From NCBI GenBank assembly GCA_905236675.1, contig CAJOND010000004.1, positions 1-64,000 on the forward strand: a stretch of DNA of 64,000 bases. The letters are read 5' to 3'. Numbering within the stretch: position 1 is the first letter of the stretch; each line of letters opens with the position of its first letter. The translations under genes and the position numbers were made by a program. Origin of the DNA: Candidatus Rifleibacteriota bacterium. Its GTDB lineage: Bacteria > Muiribacteriota > Ozemobacteria > Ozemobacterales > Ozemobacteraceae. The notes below the pieces were generated by a model that saw nothing but the letters and a program-made list of their open reading frames with translations, was not told where the DNA came from and ran no database searches. Shown here piece by piece: positions 17,835 through 26,966 of this stretch.

Positions 17835-20510
17835 TTACTCTACCTGTTCTGTTGAATAATAAATAACCCATGTTTTGAAAATACCTTGATCTGGTTTAGA
17901 ACTGATTTCGAATTCTAAATCCCCACCATTGCCGCCATAATATGCCAGAACAGAACAACCGAAACCAGGCACAGGATAAATAACCATATTTACAGGTGTT
18001 TCTCCTAGACTTTTACCTCTCAAACCTGTTACCGAATTTTTGCGAAGTGAAATATTAGTAAATCCGTATTTTTGAGCGTTGTATCCTGGAAAATCCTGAG
18101 AGAAACCTATATCGTCACAAAACAATGCCAGACAAAAATCATTAAAAAATTCACTCAATCCATTAGTAGAAGGATTTGCACGAGTTAAGATATTTCTTTC
18201 TATATCTTCCAAACCTTTTTTAACATTTAGACTTCTTCCACTTTCAAGCAATTGAATAGTATTCCAACCTCCACAACGGTCAAAAAGATATTGAGCAAAA
18301 AGGAACTGCATTCCATAATTACCAGCCGTAATACTTTCTGGCCAAGTGTTTAACCTGATCTTTTCAGGATTTGACAAATAATTTTTCACTCTTCCTATAT
18401 CTACCGTGTTGCGTTGAGCAAAACCTCTGCCAGATAATTGTCTTGCCATCAGAGAAAGACCTGCACTTTGCCATTCAGTTCCGTAATAAATGGCATTAAC
18501 TGCATCCCAACGCTGATTATAATAAAACATACTATGCAAAGCCTGGCAAAGTTCCGCATGGAATTCCTCTGCATTGGACTTATATTTATTGGGACTTGCA
18601 AATATTATTTCTGTTCCATTTGAATTAATCTGCTGTGATTCTTTGTCTCTAGAATCAAAATAAGCAGCTTGATCAGATTTTGCATCTACCTTGTCGGTAA
18701 GGAATATTACAATACGGCTTTGACTATCTATATTACCTTCAGGAGGATCTAACACCCCAAAAGCTGTTGCTATAGACTCATAGGTTTTGTCAAATTCACT
18801 AGCAATTTCAAGGCAAGCAGCCCTACTTATTCCTCTAACTCTTTCTTCGAGGTAAACTAATGCATGGGTAGATGAAGCCGCCAAAATGCCTGTTTGTAAT
18901 ACATCATTTGAGGCATCATATGGAGAAGAAGAGCTGAAATTTCTTACATATACCTGAATAGTTCTAGAAGCAGGTTCCGCCATTGAAGCTCTTATTTCAG
19001 CAGAGGGTTTAACTATAGGGGAAATAGTATTTTTATACTCTCTCTGCAAATCGGTATCGTTACTAGATTGAGAAAACCTGGAAGCATACTCGGAAGCTCT
19101 GGCACTATCGGGTAAAGTAGGTATAATTTCAGTATTTCCACCAAGATAAGCAGAAACTACATAATATGAAATATCATCTGAAAAATTCTGACTATAATTA
19201 CCAGAAAGAGTGCTAATAAAAATTATGTTATCAGTTGGCTTCAACTGAGCAAGCTTAAGCTTGTTATTTGAAGAAACAGCCGAAAAATCATAAATACCAT
19301 AATCTCTTATAGTAGTATCAATGTTGTTATAGGCCGTATAGTAAAGACTATTACTTTTTGCACTATTAACCTGAACTGTTACAGGAACGGTTGTTCCTGC
19401 CCCAATAATAGTGTTGCTTGGAGCACTGAAAGTTATAGAATTATCTGTCAAACTAATTATTGAAGCTTCGGGAAGTTCATAGTTACCAACGATTACTTTT
19501 ATAATAGATCTATCAGTTCCAAAATTGTAACCATATAATGTTATAGGAACCCCTGGCAAAGAACGTTTCGGAGTCATATAAACCAGTCTTGGAATTACTG
19601 TAACAGTTACAGAACTAATCCCATCTACAGAATATTCTCCAGGATTTACTAATTTTACACTTAAATAACCGGTAGTTGCATTTGCAGGAAGAGTAATCTT
19701 CTGGCTAAATATAGTAGAATCTTCGTTTACTGTATAACAATCTTGCCCATTCAATTGAAATTTATTGCGGCTATAAATAGAACTAAAGTTTCTACCATTG
19801 ACTACTATTGTTTGGCCTCCAGCTGCAATATTTGGATGAACACTCTGAATAACAGGACGTGCAATAAATACCACAGGATTAAGCTCTTTTGAAGCTTCAT
19901 TATTTATTATTACTTTAACAGGTCCCGTTTCAACGTTATTTGGCAAATAAACCCTGATTCTCCCATCATTAGACGTGTTCCAATCAAGAATTTGAGCATC
20001 CACCCCGTTAATAGTAACTCTTCCAATTTTCTTTCCACATCCAGAACAGAGTATAGTTAATTCATCTCCATCACCACCCCAGTTTGGGTTTATTGAAAGA
20101 ACTTGAAAATCAGAAGTATATTCATTTGAAGCATTTTTTAATGCAAAATTAATGTTTTCAGTTATCTGACCATTAAGAACCCTTACATTGTTCTGAACGG
20201 CCGCATTATAACCTTGTAATCTTACTGTCACACTGTGATCGCCAGCTGGAATTCCTTCCAACAAAAAAGAGCCATCATTACCTGATACGGTCTGACACTG
20301 ATAAGCTTCTATTATTGCACCACTTAAACCTAAACCTGTTTCAAAAGAAGTAATCAATCCTTTTATTTTACCTGTAGTAAAATCATCATAAGATTCACCA
20401 GAACCCTGACTTAAGGTCTTAGGAGAAGAAGTTCCACCACAACCCAAAATAAAAAAAATGAAAATAAAAAATATTAATATTACTATTGATTTTATAGGTT
20501 TATTACTCAT
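17835..20510 (-). CDS. Surface lipoprotein with TIG domains and an inactive M30-like peptidase domain
   Basis: 891 residues. A lipoprotein signal ends FILGC (Cys24). Next is a carboxypeptidase-regulatory-like fold (KGLITSFETGLGLSGAIIEA), then three IPT/TIG domains (about 135-400). Residues about 520-880 resemble M30 (hyicolysin-type) peptidases: SRIVIFLTDKVD, then the zinc-helix region, then RQLSGRG, YLSNPEKIRLNTWPESI, YGMQFLFAQYLFDRCGGWN. In the zinc helix the expected HExxH reads AELCQ (652-656), and the usual WLNEGLS reads WQSAGLS, so both His ligands and the Glu ligand appear lost. The domain is probably a non-catalytic binding module. Divergent from the giant Ig-like protein gene. Confidence 0.65.
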   Translation of the reverse strand: MSNKPIKSIVILIFFIFIFFILGCGGTSSPKTLSQGSGESYDDFTTGKIKGLITSFETGLGLSGAIIEAYQCQTVSGNDGSFLLEGIPAGDHSVTVRLQGYNAAVQNNVRVLNGQITENINFALKNASNEYTSDFQVLSINPNWGGDGDELTILCSGCGKKIGRVTINGVDAQILDWNTSNDGRIRVYLPNNVETGPVKVIINNEASKELNPVVFIARPVIQSVHPNIAAGGQTIVVNGRNFSSIYSRNKFQLNGQDCYTVNEDSTIFSQKITLPANATTGYLSVKLVNPGEYSVDGISSVTVTVIPRLVYMTPKRSLPGVPITLYGYNFGTDRSIIKVIVGNYELPEASIISLTDNSITFSAPSNTIIGAGTTVPVTVQVNSAKSNSLYYTAYNNIDTTIRDYGIYDFSAVSSNNKLKLAQLKPTDNIIFISTLSGNYSQNFSDDISYYVVSAYLGGNTEIIPTLPDSARASEYASRFSQSSNDTDLQREYKNTISPIVKPSAEIRASMAEPASRTIQVYVRNFSSSSPYDASNDVLQTGILAASSTHALVYLEERVRGISRAACLEIASEFDKTYESIATAFGVLDPPEGNIDSQSRIVIFLTDKVDAKSDQAAYFDSRDKESQQINSNGTEIIFASPNKYKSNAEEFHAELCQALHSMFYYNQRWDAVNAIYYGTEWQSAGLSLMARQLSGRGFAQRNTVDIGRVKNYLSNPEKIRLNTWPESITAGNYGMQFLFAQYLFDRCGGWNTIQLLESGRSLNVKKGLEDIERNILTRANPSTNGLSEFFNDFCLALFCDDIGFSQDFPGYNAQKYGFTNISLRKNSVTGLRGKSLGETPVNMVIYPVPGFGCSVLAYYGGNGGDLEFEISSKPDQGIFKTWVIYYSTEQVE

Positions 20511-20541
20511 ATAATGTTACATTAACATATACTTATACAAA

Positions 20542-20568
20542 CTGCAAATTGTGCATAAAAATTTGCAG
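20542..20568. promoter_or_regulatory. Inverted repeat between divergent surface-protein genes
   Basis: CTGCAAAT and ATTTGCAG are perfect 8-bp arms 11 bases apart, 31 bases upstream of the TIG lipoprotein gene and about 190 bases upstream of the Ig-like protein start. The centre contains TTGTGCATAA. Suitable for a dimeric regulator serving one or both genes. No regulator is known; this is a sequence observation. Confidence 0.35.
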
Positions 20569-20754
20569 AAATTATTTATATGTTAATTATTGTAGTAAAT
20601 CAAAACTATACTTGAGTTAACAGTTAAGGTTGATATAAGAGTGCAAAAAAATCCGATTTTGAGTTTTTTCATTAAGAAATTTATGACATCTGCCGATTTA
20701 GGGGGTGAAAATTATAACAAAAAGCCCAATAAGGCGAACAGGAGACAAACCACT

Positions 20755-23700
20755 ATGAGGCAGACCAATATTTTTAGGCTTTACCACAGCTTAAAGCCTA
20801 CTATGCTATGCATAATGCTACTGCTTTTCAGCTGTTTAACATCACCTCTTTTCGCAACAATTGATGGTGTAGCCGCAAGAGTTACCTATAGAAATGCTTC
20901 AACAGGTAATATGAACATGGGTGGCGGAATCGATGTTGATGTAGAATGGATGTCTGACACAGATGCCAACAGCCCCTATACAGTAAATGTTTATAGAGGG
21001 ACTGAATACAAAGGAGGTGCAGGTGGCCTTACGGACAAAAGGGCAACTATTTCTATTTCAGGAAGTGTTTGGGAATCTACAAATGGTTATGAACAAGCAA
21101 GAGTTGAAGTTATTGGTTTAACAGGCGACAAAGCTGGAGCTACTGCCCCCGAAACATTTTCTTTTGACGGCACTCAGCCTAATTTAACCTCAAGTAATTT
21201 TGTATCAGGTAATAACGGAAATTTCGGACCAAATGAATTAATTCAATTACAATTAGTTTTTGATAAAAATGTTTTAGTTCCAGAAGTTACTTGTGAAGGA
21301 AGACCTTTTAGTACCACCACTTCAGCTGGCGTAAATAATTATATTTTCACACTCCAGCTTGATGGAAGTCTTTCTAACGGGTCTCACCAAGTATCTATAA
21401 AATACAGAGATACTACAGAACCAACTGCATCAGCAAACAGAAATGAAAGCACTGTTAGTTTTTCCATAGGTTCTCAAACTTCTGGTAATACTACAATAGA
21501 TAATTTTACTCCACCTTCTCCAACAAATCAATCGTTAGTAGCGATTTCTGGTACCTGCCCAACAGGCACCTCAAAAATTGCTTTATATAATGGCAATACA
21601 GAAATTGTTCCTAAAACAAGTTTTGCGGGAACCTCTTGGAATTTAAACGTTCCTGTTTCTGAAAGTACCTATAATTTTGTTGCTGTAAGTTATGACCAAT
21701 ATGATGTAGAAATAGGGAGATCATCTCCATCAACCTACGTTGTGGATCAAACTGCACCTTCTAAACCAACCTATAACTCTGCCGATATACCAACCCATAC
21801 TAATGCTGCTCAGCAACAATTCACAGTAACTGTAGATAACTATGAATCCGAACTATCAACTCCTGTTTATCTTTTAGTATATAATAAAGGCAATGAATCT
21901 CCAAATAAATATAATATCACCAACCAGGGTAATCCTATTACTTTTAATGTTACTTTAGAAGAAGGACAAAACGTTATTTATTTCAGAGCACAAGATGGTG
22001 CTGGAAATTTGTCAGAACAAAGTGATTCAATTACTATAAATAAGGCTCAAAATTCTACAGTTGAAGTATCTACAGTAATGGTTGATACTTATTCTGTTCC
22101 AACTCCTACTTCAATTAAACTTGGTCCAGGAACTCACGATTTAAAGATTAATTTCAACCAGGCTTGTGGCGAAGCTGTTCCTGTAGTTGAAATACAATGC
22201 GGCGGCGGTTCTAAAATTGTTGCCAATTGTACTTGGAAAAGCAACATGGAATTAAGCGGCACATTCGTAGTTCCGAACAATGGCGGTGCTTCTTTTGATG
22301 GCGGAGCAGGAATCAATATAAAAGACGTTAAAGATACTTATGGTAACACTGTAACAATAAATACTTATGCCGATGCTTTTCAAATAGACTCAACTCCTCC
22401 TATTTCTACAATTACTGGAAATACTACCGTTTATGTTTCTGCCAACAACACTACATTACCTATTAGTGGTACTGTTGATGACGGAGAAAACGGTTCTGGT
22501 ATTGATTATTTAAAACTAATAGTAAGAGATTCTACCGGTGCTGAAGTTGCTACAGAAAATGTTGCACTTCAGTTAAATGAACCGTCTCCATGGGGTCCTC
22601 ACTCATTTAATGCTAGTTCTCTTGCAGAAGGAACTTATACTCTTGTTACAGTTGCTACAGACCGAGCGGTTGCAACACAAAACGTTGAAAGTGCTAGTGG
22701 CAAAGTAGGTATAACTGTTATCGTAGATAAAGTACCTCCACAAGTAACTAGAATAAGCTTTAATAATACTGGTGAAGATTTCCGTGATGGAACAGTCTTA
22801 GCTAGTGATGTTACCAGATTAGTAACAGTTGCTTCTGAAACAGCTCCAAGTTCTGGTTTAGATTTGACAAATACAAACTTTATTTTCAATCTTACCAAAC
22901 CAGATGGAAGTCTAGTATCTGGTGAAAAAACAAATAATGGCGTTGACACAATATATTTCGATTTCCAGGTTCTTACGGACCCAGGAACCTATACAGTAAC
23001 TGTTACTCCTCTTGATTTAGCTGGGAATGCTGGCACAACTGTAACAAGGACGTTTATTCTTAACAAATCAACTCCTGATGCAGCTGAATTTAATCCACCG
23101 AATCAATCGGTAGCCAACAAAACCGATGCAAGCCTGGCACAAAATGAAGTAAGAGTAGTTCTGTCCAATAGTGCTGGATCTTCTACTCCAAGTTATACCA
23201 GTTCAACGATTTCTGTTAAATACAACGGTCTTGAAGTCGGAGAAAAAGTTGCAACTGAAACAGAAGCTCTTGTTGCAAAATTGCAGAATGGAAATCTAAA
23301 AACAGATGGTAGTCAAGATGGTAATTACTATATAACAATTATACCTCACTCCACCACAGGAGTAACTGGTAATGCTATAAATGGTAATTTCATTTATGAT
23401 ACTTTACCACCTGTAGTAACTTCATCCACACCATCAATAGCTGATGAAGAAATCTGGTTTGGTAAAAGTACAACAAGATTATCTGTAACCTTATCAGACG
23501 CGCCAAAAGATATTGTTGAACATTATAGTTATAACTCATATCCAGTAACCCCTGTAATGCCAGGAGATACATCTTGGTATAATGGTAGTGGTTCAGGAAT
23601 TAACTTCAATGTTAGCTCCTTTACTTGGAAAATGGGGTCAATGGTTTCAAGCGTACATAATGTTTCTGGAACACAGTTGACTGTTCAGGTTCCACCAATT

Positions 23701-26109
23701 CCAGAAGATACAACTCCTGGTGTTGGAGATGTTGAAGTTACAATTATAACAGCGGATAATGTAACCCAGGGTGAAACTGTTCCAAATACTAATACCATTA
23801 ATAGAACCTATAAATTTGACTATATGGAACCTAAGATTAATGTAGTAACCCAAAATGGTAGTAAATATTGTAAAAATCTTCTAACTGTTAAAGCTACTGC
23901 ACAAGATCAAGGTTCTAACGATAGTCTTCAGGTTACAAAAATAGAATACAGCGAAGATGGAACTACTTGGAACACTGTTCAATCAGAAGACTTGATTCTA
24001 CCTGCAAAAGAAACTGCAACCTTCACACTCAAGCTCGATATTACCAACAAAACAGATGGAACTTATACTGTTAAATTCAGAGCTGTTGATAGAGCAGGAA
24101 ATACATCTTCTGTAGTTGACTTCAGTTATATTGTAGATAGAACTCCTCCTTCTCCTCCAGAATTAACTATCCCATTAGCTGATTATACAGTTAATAAAAG
24201 AACTCAAAGTTTCAAATGGTCATCTGTAAATGGAGTTGATGCATATCTATTCCAAGTTTCTGATGACTCAGCTTTCAATAATATTTTGAACCATCAAGCT
24301 AATGCCACTTATCCAACATTGCTTGGTTATATAGGGAATACTACTGATGGCTCATACACATTACCAAAAGATGGAACCTTCTATTGGAGAGTAGCTTCTA
24401 TAGAAAGATGCGAAGATGGTTACAATGTCGGTCAGTTCTCAGAAACTCGAAAACTGATTATAGATACTGTAAAACCATATATCTTATCTGTAGCTCCATC
24501 TCCAAGCAGTTCTAACACTGTCTCAACAGGAATGGTAACATTTACTATAAGATTTAGCGAACCTATTGATTCTACGGTTGACTTGGCTGCAGTATTAACT
24601 TCTGCTGGTGGACAAGTCATGAAAATAGAAAAAGTTAGCTGCACCGGAGATACATGGACAGGAACTACTGTAATTCCTAAAAACAATTCAGCTGTCTATG
24701 ATGGTAATGCGATTATTTCAGTAGAAGGAGCCCAAGACTTGGCTGGTAATAAGATGAATGCCGACAACACTAACACAATAGTTGTTAATACTGGTCCAGC
24801 TTTTACCACGAAACTCTTCTCTAATCCTGCAAATGAATACGAAATAACTATTATAACAAAATCTACAGAGTCCTTACAATCTGCTCCTAGCATAACCGTA
24901 AGTCAGAATTCTGTAAAAACTGCAGTAACAATGAATTTCATTAAAGACAAATTCTATACTGGTTCTTATAAGATAGACAAAGATAATCCAGGTTCTGCAT
25001 ATATCAAGATTTCTGGCACCGATCTTTACGGTATGGTAGGTAACAGCACCGTAGAATTTGTAATAGCTGATGTAAATTCTTCAGCAAGATTAAATGTTGC
25101 AGCTTCTTCTGGCCGTGCATCTCTTAAAGCAGCAGCAGGTGCAACTTACTCACCTACTTCCGTTTACATTATAGATAGAGAAGTCCTTGAATCTCCATTC
25201 TCTAATGGTTCAAACGAAACAACTACTGCTTCAATACGAGCAAGTGCTGGAGTAAGAACTTCAACTAACAAAGCGAACTCTGAACTTGTAGGCGTTCTCG
25301 GTCTAGATGAAGTAGGTCCAAGCTCTACAAAACTGAAAAAATGTATGCTTTATACTGCCGATGTAAATGGAGAAGTAATAGATACTTCAAAAGCTAATAA
25401 AATTCATATCTATCGACAGGATTCTAAGGGTAACTGGATATTCCAGGGTGGTGAACTTAAAAACTATAAGATTTCTGCTCAGATTACAGGCTTAGGTCGT
25501 CTGGCTCTAATGTCCGACACCACTGCTCCAAAAATGAGCTCTTTAAGTCCGTCTAATCAATCAAAACTTGATACAAATTACCCAGAAATAAAAGGTCAGT
25601 TTGTAGATAATGGTTCCGGTCTTCTTATAGATTCTTTCAAACTCTACATCGATGATCTACAAGTCAAAAATGTAGAAATGAATAAAGATGGAAGCTTTAA
25701 TTATCAAGTTAAACAACCTTTGAAAGAAGGGAAACATGAAATCAAGTGTGAAGTTAATGATAAAGCTGGCAATAGTTTTGTAAGGGCGGTTACTGTTGAT
25801 GCACCTGCTTTACTTAGAATAGGTGAATTTAGCCCATATCCAAATCCTGCCAGAGGAAATCGCATTAGCTTTGCATATAACTTTGGAGCACTTCCTGACA
25901 GTGCCAACCTTAAGATTTATGATTCTGCCGGTCATCTTGTTGCCAAATTTGGAACTGAAGACTTCGACAGAATATCAGGTTCAATTCGCTGGGATTTAAC
26001 CAATCAAAAAGGGAAACGCATAGCTAACGGCACTTACATCTATCGCTTAGAAGTAACTGCCAATGGTCAGAAAATCAAGAAACGTGGAAAATTCGCAGTA
26101 TTAAGATAA
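20755..26109 (+). CDS. Giant multi-Ig-like surface protein with FlgD-like C-terminal domain
   Basis: The start at 20755 is preferred over an in-frame GTG at 20641 because AGGAG precedes it and a signal peptide follows (about residues 1-34, ending PLFA). The 1784-residue chain is a string of Ig-like domains of bacterial adhesin type; each is introduced by Asp/Tyr-x-x-x-Pro-Pro linkers such as VDQTAPSKP, IDSTPPIST, VDKVPPQVT, YDTLPPVVT and VDRTPPSPP, and by AGNLSEQSDS-like closing strands. The last 95 residues (YPNPARG, YDSAGHLVAKFG, WDLTNQKGKRIANGTYIYRL) form a FlgD-like or sorting-type beta domain. Probable role: cell-surface fibre or adhesin. The domain type resembles type IX sorting tails, but nothing else of that system is present here. 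Followed by a strong terminator. Confidence 0.8.
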   Translation: MRQTNIFRLYHSLKPTMLCIMLLLFSCLTSPLFATIDGVAARVTYRNASTGNMNMGGGIDVDVEWMSDTDANSPYTVNVYRGTEYKGGAGGLTDKRATISISGSVWESTNGYEQARVEVIGLTGDKAGATAPETFSFDGTQPNLTSSNFVSGNNGNFGPNELIQLQLVFDKNVLVPEVTCEGRPFSTTTSAGVNNYIFTLQLDGSLSNGSHQVSIKYRDTTEPTASANRNESTVSFSIGSQTSGNTTIDNFTPPSPTNQSLVAISGTCPTGTSKIALYNGNTEIVPKTSFAGTSWNLNVPVSESTYNFVAVSYDQYDVEIGRSSPSTYVVDQTAPSKPTYNSADIPTHTNAAQQQFTVTVDNYESELSTPVYLLVYNKGNESPNKYNITNQGNPITFNVTLEEGQNVIYFRAQDGAGNLSEQSDSITINKAQNSTVEVSTVMVDTYSVPTPTSIKLGPGTHDLKINFNQACGEAVPVVEIQCGGGSKIVANCTWKSNMELSGTFVVPNNGGASFDGGAGINIKDVKDTYGNTVTINTYADAFQIDSTPPISTITGNTTVYVSANNTTLPISGTVDDGENGSGIDYLKLIVRDSTGAEVATENVALQLNEPSPWGPHSFNASSLAEGTYTLVTVATDRAVATQNVESASGKVGITVIVDKVPPQVTRISFNNTGEDFRDGTVLASDVTRLVTVASETAPSSGLDLTNTNFIFNLTKPDGSLVSGEKTNNGVDTIYFDFQVLTDPGTYTVTVTPLDLAGNAGTTVTRTFILNKSTPDAAEFNPPNQSVANKTDASLAQNEVRVVLSNSAGSSTPSYTSSTISVKYNGLEVGEKVATETEALVAKLQNGNLKTDGSQDGNYYITIIPHSTTGVTGNAINGNFIYDTLPPVVTSSTPSIADEEIWFGKSTTRLSVTLSDAPKDIVEHYSYNSYPVTPVMPGDTSWYNGSGSGINFNVSSFTWKMGSMVSSVHNVSGTQLTVQVPPIPEDTTPGVGDVEVTIITADNVTQGETVPNTNTINRTYKFDYMEPKINVVTQNGSKYCKNLLTVKATAQDQGSNDSLQVTKIEYSEDGTTWNTVQSEDLILPAKETATFTLKLDITNKTDGTYTVKFRAVDRAGNTSSVVDFSYIVDRTPPSPPELTIPLADYTVNKRTQSFKWSSVNGVDAYLFQVSDDSAFNNILNHQANATYPTLLGYIGNTTDGSYTLPKDGTFYWRVASIERCEDGYNVGQFSETRKLIIDTVKPYILSVAPSPSSSNTVSTGMVTFTIRFSEPIDSTVDLAAVLTSAGGQVMKIEKVSCTGDTWTGTTVIPKNNSAVYDGNAIISVEGAQDLAGNKMNADNTNTIVVNTGPAFTTKLFSNPANEYEITIITKSTESLQSAPSITVSQNSVKTAVTMNFIKDKFYTGSYKIDKDNPGSAYIKISGTDLYGMVGNSTVEFVIADVNSSARLNVAASSGRASLKAAAGATYSPTSVYIIDREVLESPFSNGSNETTTASIRASAGVRTSTNKANSELVGVLGLDEVGPSSTKLKKCMLYTADVNGEVIDTSKANKIHIYRQDSKGNWIFQGGELKNYKISAQITGLGRLALMSDTTAPKMSSLSPSNQSKLDTNYPEIKGQFVDNGSGLLIDSFKLYIDDLQVKNVEMNKDGSFNYQVKQPLKEGKHEIKCEVNDKAGNSFVRAVTVDAPALLRIGEFSPYPNPARGNRISFAYNFGALPDSANLKIYDSAGHLVAKFGTEDFDRISGSIRWDLTNQKGKRIANGTYIYRLEVTANGQKIKKRGKFAVLR

Positions 26110-26124
26110 TATAATTCTCCACAT

Positions 26125-26154
26125 AAAAAAGCCCCTTACAAAAGGGGCTTTTTT
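26125..26154 (+). terminator. Intrinsic terminator after the giant surface protein gene
   Basis: AAAAAAGCCCCTT and AAGGGGCTTTTTT form a perfect stem with an ACAA loop and a T-run. Confidence 0.95.
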
Positions 26155-26185
26155 ATTTATAATTTTTATTTTAATTAAACAACTA

Positions 26186-26228
26186 AAAGCTGCCGATAAA
26201 CAAGATAGCTATAAATATCGGAGGCTTT
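26186..26228 (+). promoter_or_regulatory. Hairpin covering a ribosome binding site
   Basis: AAAGCTGCCGATA (26186-26198) and TATCGGAGGCTTT (26216-26228) pair over 11 of 13 positions, with a 2-base internal mismatch and a 17-base loop. The right arm contains the whole GGAGG of the next gene and ends directly at its ATG. It would hide the ribosome site when folded. Confidence 0.5.
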
Positions 26229-26873
26229 ATGAAAAACCAATTAAAAATATTCATATTGTTGCTTATAGCAATACCTATTGCTATAGGTATTACAGGCTGT
26301 AGCGGCGGCGGTGTAAACGGTGAAGGGAATGGATCTTATGACACTGGCACTACAAATGCCAGAGGAAATGTATATAATGACACTGGATGGCAGAATATTT
26401 CAAAAGGTCAATACGATAGTGCTATAAAATATTTTAATGACGTTCTTGCTAGCAATCCAAGTGAAGGAGAAAAAGCCGAAGCCAACAATGGTATAGGTTG
26501 GGCAAAAGCTTTTAATGGCAGATTAAAAGACGGAATGAGATATTTCCAGCTAGCTGCAGAATTAAGTGATGATGCCAAAGTTGGACTTGGTGCAGCATAT
26601 ATACAACAAGCTACTCTTGCCGACATGGAAGAAGCTATAGATGTTTTATATAAACAACTAGGCAAAAGCAAACCTCGTTTCAATTATATTCCCACACGAC
26701 CTACAGGCGTAACCAATGCAGAAGTTCATGCAATGTTAGCTTATGCTTTTGCCATAACCGGTGACACTGAAAAATCAGACGAGCAATTAACTTATGCCAA
26801 AGAACTCGATCCAGATTATTCAGGAAAAAGTATAGCTCAATTATTCAGCGCAATAGATTTTCTGAATAACTAA
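26229..26873 (+). CDS. TPR lipoprotein
   Basis: 214 residues. The lipobox is GITGC (Cys24) followed by a Gly/Ser-rich linker (SGGGVNGEGNGSYDTGT). Residues about 50-150 are TPR repeats (GQYDSAIKYFNDVLASNPSE and KDGMRYFQLAAELSDDAKV), and a further TPR-like stretch closes the protein (HAMLAYAFAITGDTEKSDEQ). No enzyme domain. It sits between the giant Ig-like gene (separated by a terminator) and another lipoprotein gene, so it is probably part of the surface set. Its ribosome site lies inside a hairpin. Confidence 0.75.
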   Translation: MKNQLKIFILLLIAIPIAIGITGCSGGGVNGEGNGSYDTGTTNARGNVYNDTGWQNISKGQYDSAIKYFNDVLASNPSEGEKAEANNGIGWAKAFNGRLKDGMRYFQLAAELSDDAKVGLGAAYIQQATLADMEEAIDVLYKQLGKSKPRFNYIPTRPTGVTNAEVHAMLAYAFAITGDTEKSDEQLTYAKELDPDYSGKSIAQLFSAIDFLNN

Positions 26874-26966
26874 AAAATTATAATTTTTCTATAGAAGATA
26901 ATATTAAAAAACTGCAGTAAAAAAACTTTATATAGTTTGAAATTGCTTTATTTTTACGGAGGCATT

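Noticed and set aside
20641-20754. N-terminal extension of the giant surface protein from a GTG
   Set aside because: It would place 38 residues before a good signal peptide that has its own AGGAG site, so the stretch is more likely untranslated leader.
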